Virus record (IMG/VR): IMGVR_UViG_3300028400_000030
Location: 1 to 23,884 of that record
Source: a virus
DNA: 23,884 bases
Strand: one strand, 5' to 3'
The notes beneath the pieces were generated by a model. That model ran no database searches. It was not told where the DNA came from and saw nothing but the letters and a program-made list of their open reading frames with translations. The position numbers and the translations under genes were made by a program. Position 1 is the first letter of the stretch. Each line of letters opens with the position of its first letter. Below, in pieces: positions 1 through 7,386 of the stretch.

Positions 1-29
1 AATTTGCCCACCAACTTCTAAATCAGCAG
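1..29. repeat. Terminal redundancy, left copy (circular contig overlap)
   Basis: These 29 bases are identical to 23856-23884. Both lie inside one leftward fibre ORF, and merging them keeps that ORF open and in frame. The simplest reading is an assembly overlap of a circular or circularly permuted genome rather than a biological terminal repeat. Confidence 0.93.
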
Positions 30-444
30 TTAATGTTACTTTTTGGTTATTATCTATAGTTAAAGCTAATGATGTATTGGTTTTTATACTTAATGCATTT
101 GTGGTATTATCATATTTGATTTCGCCGATATTTGAATCTGTTTCGTCACCTAACTCAATAATTGCAGATTTTACAGAACTTGCAGTAACCTTAATAGTTG
201 CATCAGTTGTATCCGAACTAGATAATGTTAAAGTAGGTGCTGACTTATTAATAGTTAAATCACCACTTAATGTTCCGCCACTAAGTGGTAATGCATTTAG
301 TACATCTATATTGTCTTTAGCATAATCTAAGAAATCCTGTACTGAAATTTTACGAGAAGTTTCATTATCAAGCACACGAACATAATCATTAAGATCGAGA
401 TCATTCTTAGACATTGTAATTAAATCTGATTCTTTAATTGCCAT
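1..444 (-). CDS. Tail fibre protein, 5' (N-terminal) part, split by the window ends
   Basis: The N-terminal 148 codons of a phage fibre start at ATG 444-442 and run off the left edge without a stop. They continue in frame at 23855 down to the stop at 23349, giving 316 aa in the circularised genome. The first eight residues, MAIKESDL, are identical to those of the fibre at 22553-23044. Next comes a VRVLDNETSRKIS segment that is also shared in diluted form, so this is probably a common anchor to the tail. The following part is Ser/Thr-rich beta-type sequence with SGGTLSGDLTI and an NALSIKTN block, typical of repetitive fibre shafts. The start lies 8 nt inside the end of the gp4-like gene, which suggests coupling. 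Fibre assignment is firm; the receptor is unknown. Confidence 0.82.
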   Translation of the reverse strand, partial: MAIKESDLITMSKNDLDLNDYVRVLDNETSRKISVQDFLDYAKDNIDVLNALPLSGGTLSGDLTINKSAPTLTLSSSDTTDATIKVTASSVKSAIIELGDETDSNIGEIKYDNTTNALSIKTNTSLALTIDNNQKVTLTADLEVGGQI

Positions 445-446
445 TT
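420..446. repeat. 27-bp direct repeat over the start of two fibre genes (copy 1)
   Basis: These 27 bases recur exactly at 23020-23046. Each copy covers the first eight codons of a fibre gene (MAIKESDL) plus the bases just before the start. The identity at DNA level marks a recent duplication or recombination of the fibre anchor segment. Confidence 0.9.
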
Positions 447-934
447 GTAGATTCCGTGGTTAAAATAATTGCTTCATCATTTGATAAACTAGATTCATCA
501 TTGGTTTCGATAACATCTTCATCATTATTAGTATAAAAATTTGAACTAGTATTAATATTATTACCAGCACCAACCGGTAAATTATCAGGAAATGAAGTTT
601 CATTTAATGTTATGGTATTTTCAATTAACCATTTATAACTATCATTTGCAACTGCAATTAATGCTGGTGTTACTTGAATACCAAAACTAGGTGCTAATCT
701 CAATGCTAGATGATAAACCATTGCTTCTTCAGCCCAATCCGGACTTGTTATTTTATCTGTACTATTATTAATTTTAGTAAACCCAAGATGAATACTTTGT
801 TGTGCCCATGCAGTCATCATCCTATTAAGTTTTCTAATACCAAGATTTATTTCTGATGATGTGAGGTCTACTTCACTATTTTTAATTTCAAGTAAATCGT
901 AAGCATCATTTATAATTTCAATTGCTGTAGTCAT
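434..934 (-). CDS. P22 gp4-like tail accessory / head-completion protein
   Basis: A 166-aa protein, taking ATG 934-932 as start because an AAAGGA ribosome site lies 7 nt upstream; the longer reading would begin with TTG at 937. The N-terminal half has the pattern of the P22 gp4 tail-accessory family: an early helix (AIEIINDAYDLLEI), then a Leu-rich helix with LNRMMTAWAQQ, then LALRLAPSFGI. In P22, gp4 binds the portal ring and begins closure of the filled head. The C-terminal 60 residues are Asn/Asp/Glu-rich and low in complexity. It overlaps the preceding 133-aa gene by 17 nt. Its place after coat and before the fibre and gp10 genes fits the P22 order. Family call is from motif recall, not a search. 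Confidence 0.75.
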   Translation of the reverse strand: MTTAIEIINDAYDLLEIKNSEVDLTSSEINLGIRKLNRMMTAWAQQSIHLGFTKINNSTDKITSPDWAEEAMVYHLALRLAPSFGIQVTPALIAVANDSYKWLIENTITLNETSFPDNLPVGAGNNINTSSNFYTNNDEDVIETNDESSLSNDEAIILTTESTNGN

Positions 935-1319
935 CAAACAATCCTTTCTCTTCTATTACCTTATTTATTCGTTCTTTCAGAGTTTTTATTTTCCATCTTT
1001 TATCAACTTTCATATTAAGGAAATTTTCAGCAAATTCTCTTAATGCTAACTCATCTTTACATTTGTCGATATTCAATAAAAAATTCATAATTTGTGACAT
1101 ATCATCAGCTAAAGTAATAAATTCAGGTGAATTTCTTAAACTTTCTTCTTCACTAAATTCAGCTGGCGAAAGTCTCCATCCTTCATTATATAATTCTTTA
1201 GCTTCATTAGCAGTAACAATCTGAGCTTTTATTTCACCATTAACTCGATTATAAATCCAGGTACGATATTCGCTATCTTCTTCGGGTATAATTTCTGTTG
1301 GTAATACTTTCTCAGTCAT
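918..1319 (-). CDS. Hypothetical virion-region protein, 133 aa
   Basis: Starts at ATG 1319-1317 behind a strong AAAGGAGAG ribosome site. The N-terminal part has IYNRVNGEIKAQIV followed by a GWRLSPAEF motif. The C-terminal half is helical, charged and Lys-rich, ending FDDYSN. It is the first gene after the coat gene and its terminator, and it overlaps the gp4-like gene. Position suggests a minor capsid, head-tail or DNA-associated protein, but I do not recognise a family and the function is unknown. Confidence 0.7.
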   Translation of the reverse strand: MTEKVLPTEIIPEEDSEYRTWIYNRVNGEIKAQIVTANEAKELYNEGWRLSPAEFSEEESLRNSPEFITLADDMSQIMNFLLNIDKCKDELALREFAENFLNMKVDKRWKIKTLKERINKVIEEKGLFDDYSN

Positions 1320-1349
1320 TTATCTCTCCTTTACTTTTATTTATGAAAT

Positions 1350-1380
1350 AAAAAAGCCCCTACAGTGAGGGGCTTTTTTT
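1350..1380 (-). terminator. Rho-independent terminator after the coat gene (likely partial)
   Basis: GCCCCT pairs with AGGGGC around the 6-base loop ACAGTG. It is flanked by an A-run on one side and a T-run on the other, so it can act on either strand. On the leftward transcript it falls 17 nt past the coat stop and before the 133-aa gene. This should lower expression of downstream minor proteins relative to coat. Confidence 0.88.
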
Positions 1381-1396
1381 GGGCTTGTGTTAGCTA

Positions 1397-2623
1397 TTAT
1401 GCGCCAACATGACGAATAGCCATTCCTGGGTTTTGAGCTTCAACTCCGTAAAGAATATCAAAACGCCAGGTGTTGGTATCAGTTAATACATCATAATCGC
1501 CAACTAGACGAAGTGATACTCCATCCATTGTTTCACGACCATATTCAACATTACCAACAGGCTTAACAAGCTGACCAAAAGCTACTGTAATAGCATCTTT
1601 GTGGAATGCAAGGTTCTGACTGTAAGTATTACCAGCAGTACCCGAGGTTACAGTAATAGCAGCATTATCAGCCGGAGCAGCATCAACAGTTTGGTTTGGT
1701 CCACTAGTGATAATAGCTGGGCTAATAGTTAATGTAGCATTACCAGCAGCATCAGAAGTAGCATCTGAACGAACTACAAATGACTGTAGACGACCGGTTG
1801 ATTCACGAGTGCGTGGATTCACTGCATAAACACCGTCAATAGTGAAAGTATCACCTTCATTAAGAACAGCAGTAGATGCAGTCCAACCATCAGTAACTAA
1901 TGTCTGAGTGTACCCATCCTTGGCAGAAGTATAGGTTACATTCTGACCAGCACCGTTAACAAGAGGTGTACCACCATGATTACCAACAGTATGATTTTTA
2001 ATGCTTTGGCATTCATAAACTTCAAATCCAGCATACTTGTTAATGAAAGCTTCTTCGATTGCGCGTTCAGCAATCTTTTGTGGAAATACACCTTTAAGAC
2101 CATCAGCTAATGAAAGAGCAGCAGCTGGTGTATAAAATGCATTTCTATCGCTGTGAGGAACACCACCTTCTGAAAGAATAGTACCAGCAGTACCAATTTC
2201 AAGGAAAGTACTTGGATTAGTTCCTGGAGTACCGGTGAAGTTCCAAATCTTCTTGTATTGATCAGCAATTGAACTTTCTACTTGTTGTGCAAGTTCAATC
2301 ATAGCTGGACGAATATAACGCTCAGCAAATTCATCAATATCAAGAGAAAGTTCTTTTGAATCAAATTGAATTGCAACAACACGACGCTGATCAAGTGTTA
2401 CAGGTACTTTACCTTCAACAGTGTCATTAATATTTGAAGTAATATCAGCAGCAGTATGAGCAGTATAGCGTACACGCTTACGAACATTTACTGTGTCGCC
2501 AATTTTACCTTCAAACAAAGGGTCAAGCTGACGGTCAACTTTTTCAAGCATAACCATAGCATTTTTGAATTCGACCATTGCTCGCTTAGTAATGATCGAA
2601 GGATTTAATAGTGAGTTAGCCAT
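1397..2623 (-). CDS. Major capsid (coat) protein, P22 gp5-like fold
   Basis: A 408-aa protein directly after the scaffold gene, the canonical place of the coat gene. The N-terminal arm (MANSLLNPSIITKRA) and the GDTVNVRKRVRY stretch, followed by a helix with RPAMIELAQQVESSIADQY, match the P22-type coat family with its N-arm and spine helix. The middle, roughly residues 215-340, is Thr/Gly/Ala-rich beta sequence with NGAGQNVTYTS and GDTFTIDGVYAVNP, and probably forms an inserted Ig-like or I-domain. The C-terminal part returns to conserved core sequence (GVSLRLVGDYD, then WRFDILYGVEAQNP). Start ATG 2623 has AAGGAA upstream. The gene is bracketed by a structured 5' leader and a strong terminator, as expected for the most abundant virion protein. 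Codon use is more GC-rich than neighbouring genes. Confidence 0.9.
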   Translation of the reverse strand: MANSLLNPSIITKRAMVEFKNAMVMLEKVDRQLDPLFEGKIGDTVNVRKRVRYTAHTAADITSNINDTVEGKVPVTLDQRRVVAIQFDSKELSLDIDEFAERYIRPAMIELAQQVESSIADQYKKIWNFTGTPGTNPSTFLEIGTAGTILSEGGVPHSDRNAFYTPAAALSLADGLKGVFPQKIAERAIEEAFINKYAGFEVYECQSIKNHTVGNHGGTPLVNGAGQNVTYTSAKDGYTQTLVTDGWTASTAVLNEGDTFTIDGVYAVNPRTRESTGRLQSFVVRSDATSDAAGNATLTISPAIITSGPNQTVDAAPADNAAITVTSGTAGNTYSQNLAFHKDAITVAFGQLVKPVGNVEYGRETMDGVSLRLVGDYDVLTDTNTWRFDILYGVEAQNPGMAIRHVGA

Positions 2624-2656
2624 AATTTATTTCCTTAATCTATTAATCTTTATAAA

Positions 2657-2673
2657 ACTTCCAAATTGGAAGT
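2657..2673 (-). other. Near-perfect palindrome in coat leader
   Basis: ACTTCCAAATTGGAAGT can fold into a 6-bp stem with a 5-nt loop. On the leftward strand it is followed by TTTTAT, 34 nt before the coat start. It could be a weak terminator, an operator or part of the coat 5' leader. The sequence does not decide between these. Confidence 0.4.
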
Positions 2674-2716
2674 AAAAAACTATATTTACTTTTCGAGCGG
2701 GCCAAAGTCGACTCAG

Positions 2717-2767
2717 TTATGCTATTTGTTTTGCATTCAAATAGCTTTGCTGGCAAATTATATTCAT
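2717..2767 (-). CDS. Possible 16-codon leader ORF upstream of coat, containing hairpin A
   Basis: ATG 2767-2765 opens a 16-codon ORF ending in LNAKQIA. A 14-codon ORF before the scaffold gene (3652-3696) ends in LNAKQTV. No good ribosome site precedes this one. The shared peptide may merely reflect the conserved hairpin that both ORFs contain. Translation is uncertain. Confidence 0.25.
   Translation of the reverse strand: MNIICQQSYLNAKQIA
2721..2745 (-). promoter_or_regulatory. RNA hairpin A in coat mRNA leader (twin of 3655-3681)
   Basis: An 8-bp perfect stem (GCTATTTG with CAAATAGC) closes a 9-nt loop that reads AATGCAAAA on the transcribed strand. The loop and inner four pairs are identical to hairpin B before the scaffold gene. 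Two outer pairs differ by compensatory changes. It lies 98 nt upstream of the coat start. It may be an RNA-processing site or a protein-binding site; the role is unknown. Confidence 0.7.
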
Positions 2768-2791
2768 TATTTATATTCTATTTGTTAAAAT

Positions 2792-3619
2792 TTATGATTT
2801 TTTCAAAGCCATATATTGTCTATAATATTCATCCATAGACATTTCGTCATTATAACGAAAATCAGTATTGCCCCCAGATCCACCAGCAGCTACATCTTCG
2901 ATGGGTTCAGGAGCTTGACTAATATTTCGTTTCATAGTAGTAGGTATTTCATTACGCAATTGAATTTCTAATTTACCCATTTCCATATATGCTTGTGGCT
3001 CTGGCATAGCATTTAATTTATCTACTAATTGTGGATTCTTTAATAACATATAATCAAGCTGTGGACCAACTTCAGATGATAAAATAGCAGTTTGCACAGC
3101 TGGCGAATATTGAATTGCATTGCCGGCCAATTCAATTACTTTAGCATAATCTGGATTTTGTGCTGCAAATTCAGCAGCTTTCTGATCAAATTGCTTAGCT
3201 ATTTGCTGTTGTGTTAATTCTTGTTCACGAGCTCTACGAGCTTCTTCTTCTCGTTTCAATGCATCATGAATTTTCTTATCGACTTCATATTGTACTTTAG
3301 CAGCAATATATGCTTCTTCATCATAATCAAAATCTTCAAGTTTTGGTACCTTAGGTTCATTAGTTACTAATGGTTCTTCGCTAGGATTTGATTGTAATTT
3401 AGCTTGTTGTTCTTTGAGAGCTTTTAATTCACGCTCTTGTTGTTTCATCTGGAAGTAAAGTTTATTAAATTCTTCTTGATTTAATTTCTCTATACCGAGT
3501 TCTTCGTTAACATCTTCAGGATTAACTTCTTGATTTTCAACTTCTTGATTTTCAACTTCTTGATTTTCAACTTCTTGATTTTCAACTTCTTGATTATTTT
3601 CTACCACTTCATCTGACAT
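2792..3619 (-). CDS. Capsid scaffolding protein
   Basis: A 275-aa acidic protein between portal and coat, the place of P22 gp8. The chosen start is ATG 3619-3617, behind a perfect AAGGAGG site; a longer reading from TTG 3655 lacks one and would run through hairpin B. The N-terminus is almost entirely Glu/Asn/Val/Gln with four to five copies of VENQE. Residues about 40-75 and 110-145 are coiled-coil-like (KQQERELKALKEQQAKLQ and KREEEARRAREQEL). The C-terminal half carries the FRYNDEMSMDEYYRQYMALK motif, where scaffolds usually bind coat. Acidic N-terminal, helical core and short C-terminal coat-binding segment are the normal layout of a scaffold. It directs procapsid assembly and is expected to leave the head. 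Confidence 0.85.
   Translation of the reverse strand: MSDEVVENNQEVENQEVENQEVENQEVENQEVNPEDVNEELGIEKLNQEEFNKLYFQMKQQERELKALKEQQAKLQSNPSEEPLVTNEPKVPKLEDFDYDEEAYIAAKVQYEVDKKIHDALKREEEARRAREQELTQQQIAKQFDQKAAEFAAQNPDYAKVIELAGNAIQYSPAVQTAILSSEVGPQLDYMLLKNPQLVDKLNAMPEPQAYMEMGKLEIQLRNEIPTTMKRNISQAPEPIEDVAAGGSGGNTDFRYNDEMSMDEYYRQYMALKKS
3526..3597. repeat. 15-bp tandem repeat (minisatellite) in scaffold gene
   Basis: Four exact 15-bp units (cttcttgattttcaa, from 3526, 3541, 3556 and 3571) plus a partial fifth encode VENQE repeats in the scaffold N-terminus. Perfect repeats of whole codons change copy number by slippage without breaking the frame. Confidence 0.95.
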
Positions 3620-3651
3620 TTTAACATCCTCCTTATCTTTGCATGATAATG

Positions 3652-3696
3652 TCAAACTGTTTGTTTTGCATTCAAACAGTTAGGGAGATTCTTCAT
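3652..3696 (-). CDS. Possible 14-codon leader ORF upstream of scaffold, containing hairpin B
   Basis: ATG overlaps the stop of the 48-aa gene as ATGA, with GGAG just upstream. The ORF encodes MKNLPNCLNAKQTV and stops 32 nt before the scaffold start. The LNAKQ end matches that of the ORF before coat. Translation through it would melt hairpin B. Low confidence as a real peptide. Confidence 0.3.
   Translation of the reverse strand: MKNLPNCLNAKQTV
3655..3681 (-). promoter_or_regulatory. RNA hairpin B in scaffold mRNA leader (twin of 2721-2745)
   Basis: A 9-bp perfect stem (AACTGTTTG with CAAACAGTT) closes the same 9-nt loop, AATGCAAAA on the transcribed strand, as hairpin A. It ends 35 nt before the scaffold ATG. 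Stem differences from A are compensatory, which supports a structured RNA element. Confidence 0.75.
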
Positions 3697-3839
3697 CTCT
3701 CCTTTTTCTTTTCTTTTATCCAATTATTTATACATACTGCATATCGTTGTTTTCTATTAGAATATTCTTTATTCATATTTTCATCGGACATACAATCTGC
3801 AATAAAATCGTCTCGACGCTGTCCTTTATTTGGTTTCAT
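3693..3839 (-). CDS. Small 48-aa conserved-type phage protein (FIADCM...QRYAVC...W)
   Basis: ATG 3839-3837 shares its A with the portal stop (TAATG), so it is translationally coupled to portal. The product is basic and contains FIADCMSDENM, then RKQRYAVCINNW. The pattern of two Cys and a Trp in a short helical protein recalls small proteins, or N-terminal pieces, seen next to capsid maturation genes in other phages. That is recall, not a search. It lies between portal and scaffold, so a role in head assembly is plausible. It ends 73 nt before the scaffold start. Confidence 0.72.
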   Translation of the reverse strand: MKPNKGQRRDDFIADCMSDENMNKEYSNRKQRYAVCINNWIKEKKKER

Positions 3840-5986
3840 TATAATTCCTCTGATGGCTTAAAGCCTGGCGGCATTTGTGGTTGTATTACAGGTGAATTTT
3901 CTGCTGTGCCTATATTTTCAGGTGTCACTGGATCTTCATAATCAAGTGTTTCATTCATTTCTCTCATTACTTTAACACGAGATTGTAATTCAAGATCTTC
4001 AATTGGCATTTTTGCTGGAATACCTTGTTCTTCAAGAATCTTATTAATTTCAGTCTTTGTTTTAATATCATCAGTAAGATTATTTTGTGCCTGACTATAT
4101 TTGTATGCAATATCGGCTAATATCTTACGATTTTGATATTCTAAATTGTCAACTAATGCAGCTTGTTGTTCTAATTGCAACATAGACATCTTAAGATCAA
4201 TTTGTTCTTGTGGTGATGGCTGCATTTGTTTAGCTAATTCTTTAGCTTCGTCTTCTGTTGGTTGTACAATACCTTGTTTAATTAACTGAATTCTAATTCG
4301 TTTCTTAAGATCATCACTAAATGGGAAATCAAGTGATTGTGCAATTAAATCTGGTGCTACAGTTGCAAACAATGGATTTGATTGTGCAAGTTTGTTTAAT
4401 ACATTTAATTGTTCTACTCGTTGTGTTGCAAAACTTGGTGCAATAGTTGATGCAACTGAATAACGACCTTTACTCAAATCATTCAATACTACTTCTCTAC
4501 CAGTTTCTTTATCAATGATTGTTTGATTTATAATAACATTATCAACTACTTCATCTTCAGACATAATTGATACCATTCTTTCAGTATCATAAATTTTTGG
4601 TATTAAATCGATTAAGATTTCTCCGGTCCATTCAACAGCTTTAGCTAAATTATCAATAAGTTCATAAGTAGATGCATTAGCTTTTCTTTGTAATGCAAGA
4701 ATAGCGCGACCGCTCTGATCCGTTTGTTGATCACCTAGTGCAGGTGCATATTGACCAGTGGTTGATTGAATATCAGCGTCAGCCTGTTGAACTTGCGAAA
4801 TTAAAGCTGCTTGTACTGATGGTGCACCAGTTCTTTTTGGTGGTCCTGGCTCGTCTGGATCTGGATTATAAACCATAAACGGTTTATTTTTAAGATTAAA
4901 TGTTTCATACTCTCGTTCACGACCTTTAATTTGTTTTGGTGTTACCCAATATGGGTCTTTTGGTGTTAGTGCACTTGTTTCGATTGCTTGCGAAGTTGCA
5001 TAGTTATAAACTCGCTGTGAATCTTTGGCATGTCTAACCATGCCAAAATAATAATGTTGTCCATCAATCCATGCATTATATCCAAACACTGGCACAACTG
5101 GAATATGTTTACCTGCCCATTCAAAAGGACCGGCTAATATTTCAGCGGCTGAAATTTTATACATCATTACTTTATGAGTACGAATCTTTCTTGTTTTTAC
5201 AACAGTAATGCCTTGTTCGGCTAAATCATCAAGTACAGATACAGTTTTATCATTTAATTCGTATATAGATCCATCACTCATTAATACTGTTTCTTTAATG
5301 CATGGTACCTTAACCCAATAATCAGCAACACGGACTGTATTTCTTGTTTGCCAATCTTGTAAGTAACCACTCGGTAATTTAGTTAAATCACTTGCAGTAG
5401 CATTTGGATATTTTGCTTTGAATACATCAATATCCATATCGGTAGTAACCATCATCCATTGAGCATCACGCTTTAATTCATCTTTTGAAGATGGATCATA
5501 AAATACCGATGCGGCAGCTGATTTAATAGACTTAATTTTTAATACTTGATCGAATGATTTTTCATCTTCATATTCAGTAGTAATATACCAAGCGCCCATT
5601 CCGCCAGCAACAATTTCTTTGAAAGCTGTGTCTTTAACATCTTTGAATGATGACTGTGCTTGAATACCACGAATAATACCTGCAAATATATCGGCTACAT
5701 CTTTACTTGCACCCATATCGGTTGGGCGAACTTTAATATCAATTCTATTTTGGCGTTGTTCGCCAATGGCGTTATTTACAGGTACAATAATTTTATTAAT
5801 TTCGAATCGTGGACGATCTTTTCGCGCTGTTGCAGCTGAATCTTCCCATTGTGCACCTGGAACAAAACAAAATCGCATATCTTCTAAGCAATTTTCTCTT
5901 TCGGTTTTTTCAGCGGCATACGAAGCTTCATATCGTTTAATAGCTTCACTATGTATTTGTTCTAAATCTATTTTTTTCATTACCAT
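3839..5986 (-). CDS. Portal protein, P22 gp1-like
   Basis: About 715 aa, close to P22 gp1 (725 aa), directly after terminase large subunit and before the scaffold gene. It forms the dodecameric ring through which DNA enters and leaves the head. The N-terminal half has features of the family: REQ-type ENCLEDMRFCFVPGAQW, PRFEINKI, and IGEQRQNRIDIKVRP. The middle has GQHYYFGMVRHAKDSQRVYN and a DQQTDQSGRAILALQRKAN stretch. The C-terminal 130 residues are Gln/Glu-rich and helical, as in the portal barrel. Two starts are possible: ATG 5986, or ATG 5980, which overlaps the terminase stop as TAATG and gives 713 aa. The TAATG form matches other junctions in this operon. Confidence 0.93.
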   Translation of the reverse strand: MVMKKIDLEQIHSEAIKRYEASYAAEKTERENCLEDMRFCFVPGAQWEDSAATARKDRPRFEINKIIVPVNNAIGEQRQNRIDIKVRPTDMGASKDVADIFAGIIRGIQAQSSFKDVKDTAFKEIVAGGMGAWYITTEYEDEKSFDQVLKIKSIKSAAASVFYDPSSKDELKRDAQWMMVTTDMDIDVFKAKYPNATASDLTKLPSGYLQDWQTRNTVRVADYWVKVPCIKETVLMSDGSIYELNDKTVSVLDDLAEQGITVVKTRKIRTHKVMMYKISAAEILAGPFEWAGKHIPVVPVFGYNAWIDGQHYYFGMVRHAKDSQRVYNYATSQAIETSALTPKDPYWVTPKQIKGREREYETFNLKNKPFMVYNPDPDEPGPPKRTGAPSVQAALISQVQQADADIQSTTGQYAPALGDQQTDQSGRAILALQRKANASTYELIDNLAKAVEWTGEILIDLIPKIYDTERMVSIMSEDEVVDNVIINQTIIDKETGREVVLNDLSKGRYSVASTIAPSFATQRVEQLNVLNKLAQSNPLFATVAPDLIAQSLDFPFSDDLKKRIRIQLIKQGIVQPTEDEAKELAKQMQPSPQEQIDLKMSMLQLEQQAALVDNLEYQNRKILADIAYKYSQAQNNLTDDIKTKTEINKILEEQGIPAKMPIEDLELQSRVKVMREMNETLDYEDPVTPENIGTAENSPVIQPQMPPGFKPSEEL

Positions 5987-7386
5987 TCACTCATAAAGTT
6001 TAATGTTACATTTGTATCAATTTGTTCTGACATTCCAACATTAGCAAAACAATATATCAATGCATCTGCAATATTTGGTGATTTTAACCCTCTTTTCCTC
6101 ATATCTGCTTTACTTTCAATAAGAATTAATTGGTTTGTACCACTTCTTTTTCTTTCAATTTTAGTAAGTTCGGCTTTTAACTGATCGATATTATTGCAAT
6201 CTGAACTTATACTTATCATTTCTTCAGGATCTACATACTCACCGTGAACTATTGCTCTATAAGTATTTTCAAAACGATCTCTTAATAACCAATAATATTG
6301 TGCTCGTTTATTTCTAAACATATCTTTATTTGCAATATTATTTTTATATTTATCGTTTTCAAAATCTGGTTTAGCTGCACCAATAAAAGGTGTTTTTATA
6401 ATTAAATCATTTGGATCATATTGATTAAATTTTATTTTTGCGCCTGCACCAATGCCAGTACTATCATATACTATTTCTTGTACTGATTTTTCAACAGCAA
6501 AATTATATACTCGTTCAACACCTTCTTCTAATGTACCTTCTTCCCAATCTAATATATTTTCAATTACTGATCCATATCGATATACTGCGGCTTTATTATC
6601 ATTACCTTCGTCGGCTGGATCGAAACCAATTACTTTAGCGCCTCGAACTTTCCACTTTAATTTCTTGTGTGCGTCGATTGCTGCATCAAACCACTCGGGT
6701 TCAATAATACAATTTTCACTATGACCAATTGGCTCACCTTCATAAATGTGAAGATATTTTCTATAATTGGTTGTTTTTAATAAATCAATTTCTTGTTTAA
6801 TAGTATCTGGTAAAAATGGATTATCATAATAATTAACTTTAAGAATATAATGAAATGCATCAACATATTTGTTATGTTTTGATAATTCTTCAATATATGG
6901 CGTTATGAATTGTTTATATACAGCATCATTTTCATCAAAAGGGTTAAAACTCATCCATATTTCTGACCCTTCTTTACGAATTGTTGGTATAAGTATTTCT
7001 AAACTTCTCTCACTAATTGTCTCGGCTTCTTCAACCCAACAAATATCAATTGATTCTAATGATTTAATTTTAGTGATATTTGTTTTTAACCCATAAAACA
7101 TAAATTCCGACTGAGTTAATGGGTGAATAATTGAATTATTGGTTACATTGTAGCCGAGACTATATTTGTCATTAATATCACTTAATAGTTTATGTACTGA
7201 ATCTGCAATCGAATTTTGAAATTCACGAGTACATAAAATACGATATTTCTTTTTTAATCCTAATACCATTAATGCTAGTGCAATAGCCCATGATTTACCA
7301 CCGGCTCTTCCACCATATATGATTTTATTGCGACGCGGCGAAAATAAAAATTTGAAATGAGAAGGAATATTAATTTCTACTGTCAT
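5980..7386 (-). CDS. Terminase large subunit
   Basis: A 468-aa ATPase-nuclease that pumps DNA into the procapsid and cuts it. Walker A is GGRAGGKS at residues 25-32. The Walker B and catalytic Glu region is IDICWVEEAET near residue 119. The coupling-motif region is MSFNPFDEND near 145. The RNase H-like nuclease domain begins at VIGFDPADEG (Asp256), continues with IVYDSTGIGAG (Asp308) and ends with NIADALIYCF (Asp441), the usual three acidic residues. Length is normal. The start overlaps the upstream 81-aa gene by 17 nt and the stop overlaps the portal start. Confidence 0.96.
   Translation of the reverse strand: MTVEINIPSHFKFLFSPRRNKIIYGGRAGGKSWAIALALMVLGLKKKYRILCTREFQNSIADSVHKLLSDINDKYSLGYNVTNNSIIHPLTQSEFMFYGLKTNITKIKSLESIDICWVEEAETISERSLEILIPTIRKEGSEIWMSFNPFDENDAVYKQFITPYIEELSKHNKYVDAFHYILKVNYYDNPFLPDTIKQEIDLLKTTNYRKYLHIYEGEPIGHSENCIIEPEWFDAAIDAHKKLKWKVRGAKVIGFDPADEGNDNKAAVYRYGSVIENILDWEEGTLEEGVERVYNFAVEKSVQEIVYDSTGIGAGAKIKFNQYDPNDLIIKTPFIGAAKPDFENDKYKNNIANKDMFRNKRAQYYWLLRDRFENTYRAIVHGEYVDPEEMISISSDCNNIDQLKAELTKIERKRSGTNQLILIESKADMRKRGLKSPNIADALIYCFANVGMSEQIDTNVTLNFMSEW

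Noticed and set aside
77-325. 82-aa + strand ORF at the left edge
   Set aside because: Antisense to the fibre gene, which is supported by fibre motifs and continuity across the joint.
3619-3660. TTGACA near 3655 as a promoter for the scaffold gene
   Set aside because: No -10 box follows at the right distance; the bases there are the ribosome site, and the TTGACA follows from the hairpin and the following codons.
3682-3712. GGGAGAT/ATCTCTCC plus T-run as a + strand terminator
   Set aside because: The stem needs a bulge, there is no + strand gene upstream, and the bases are explained by the coding end of the 48-aa gene and a ribosome site on the opposite strand.
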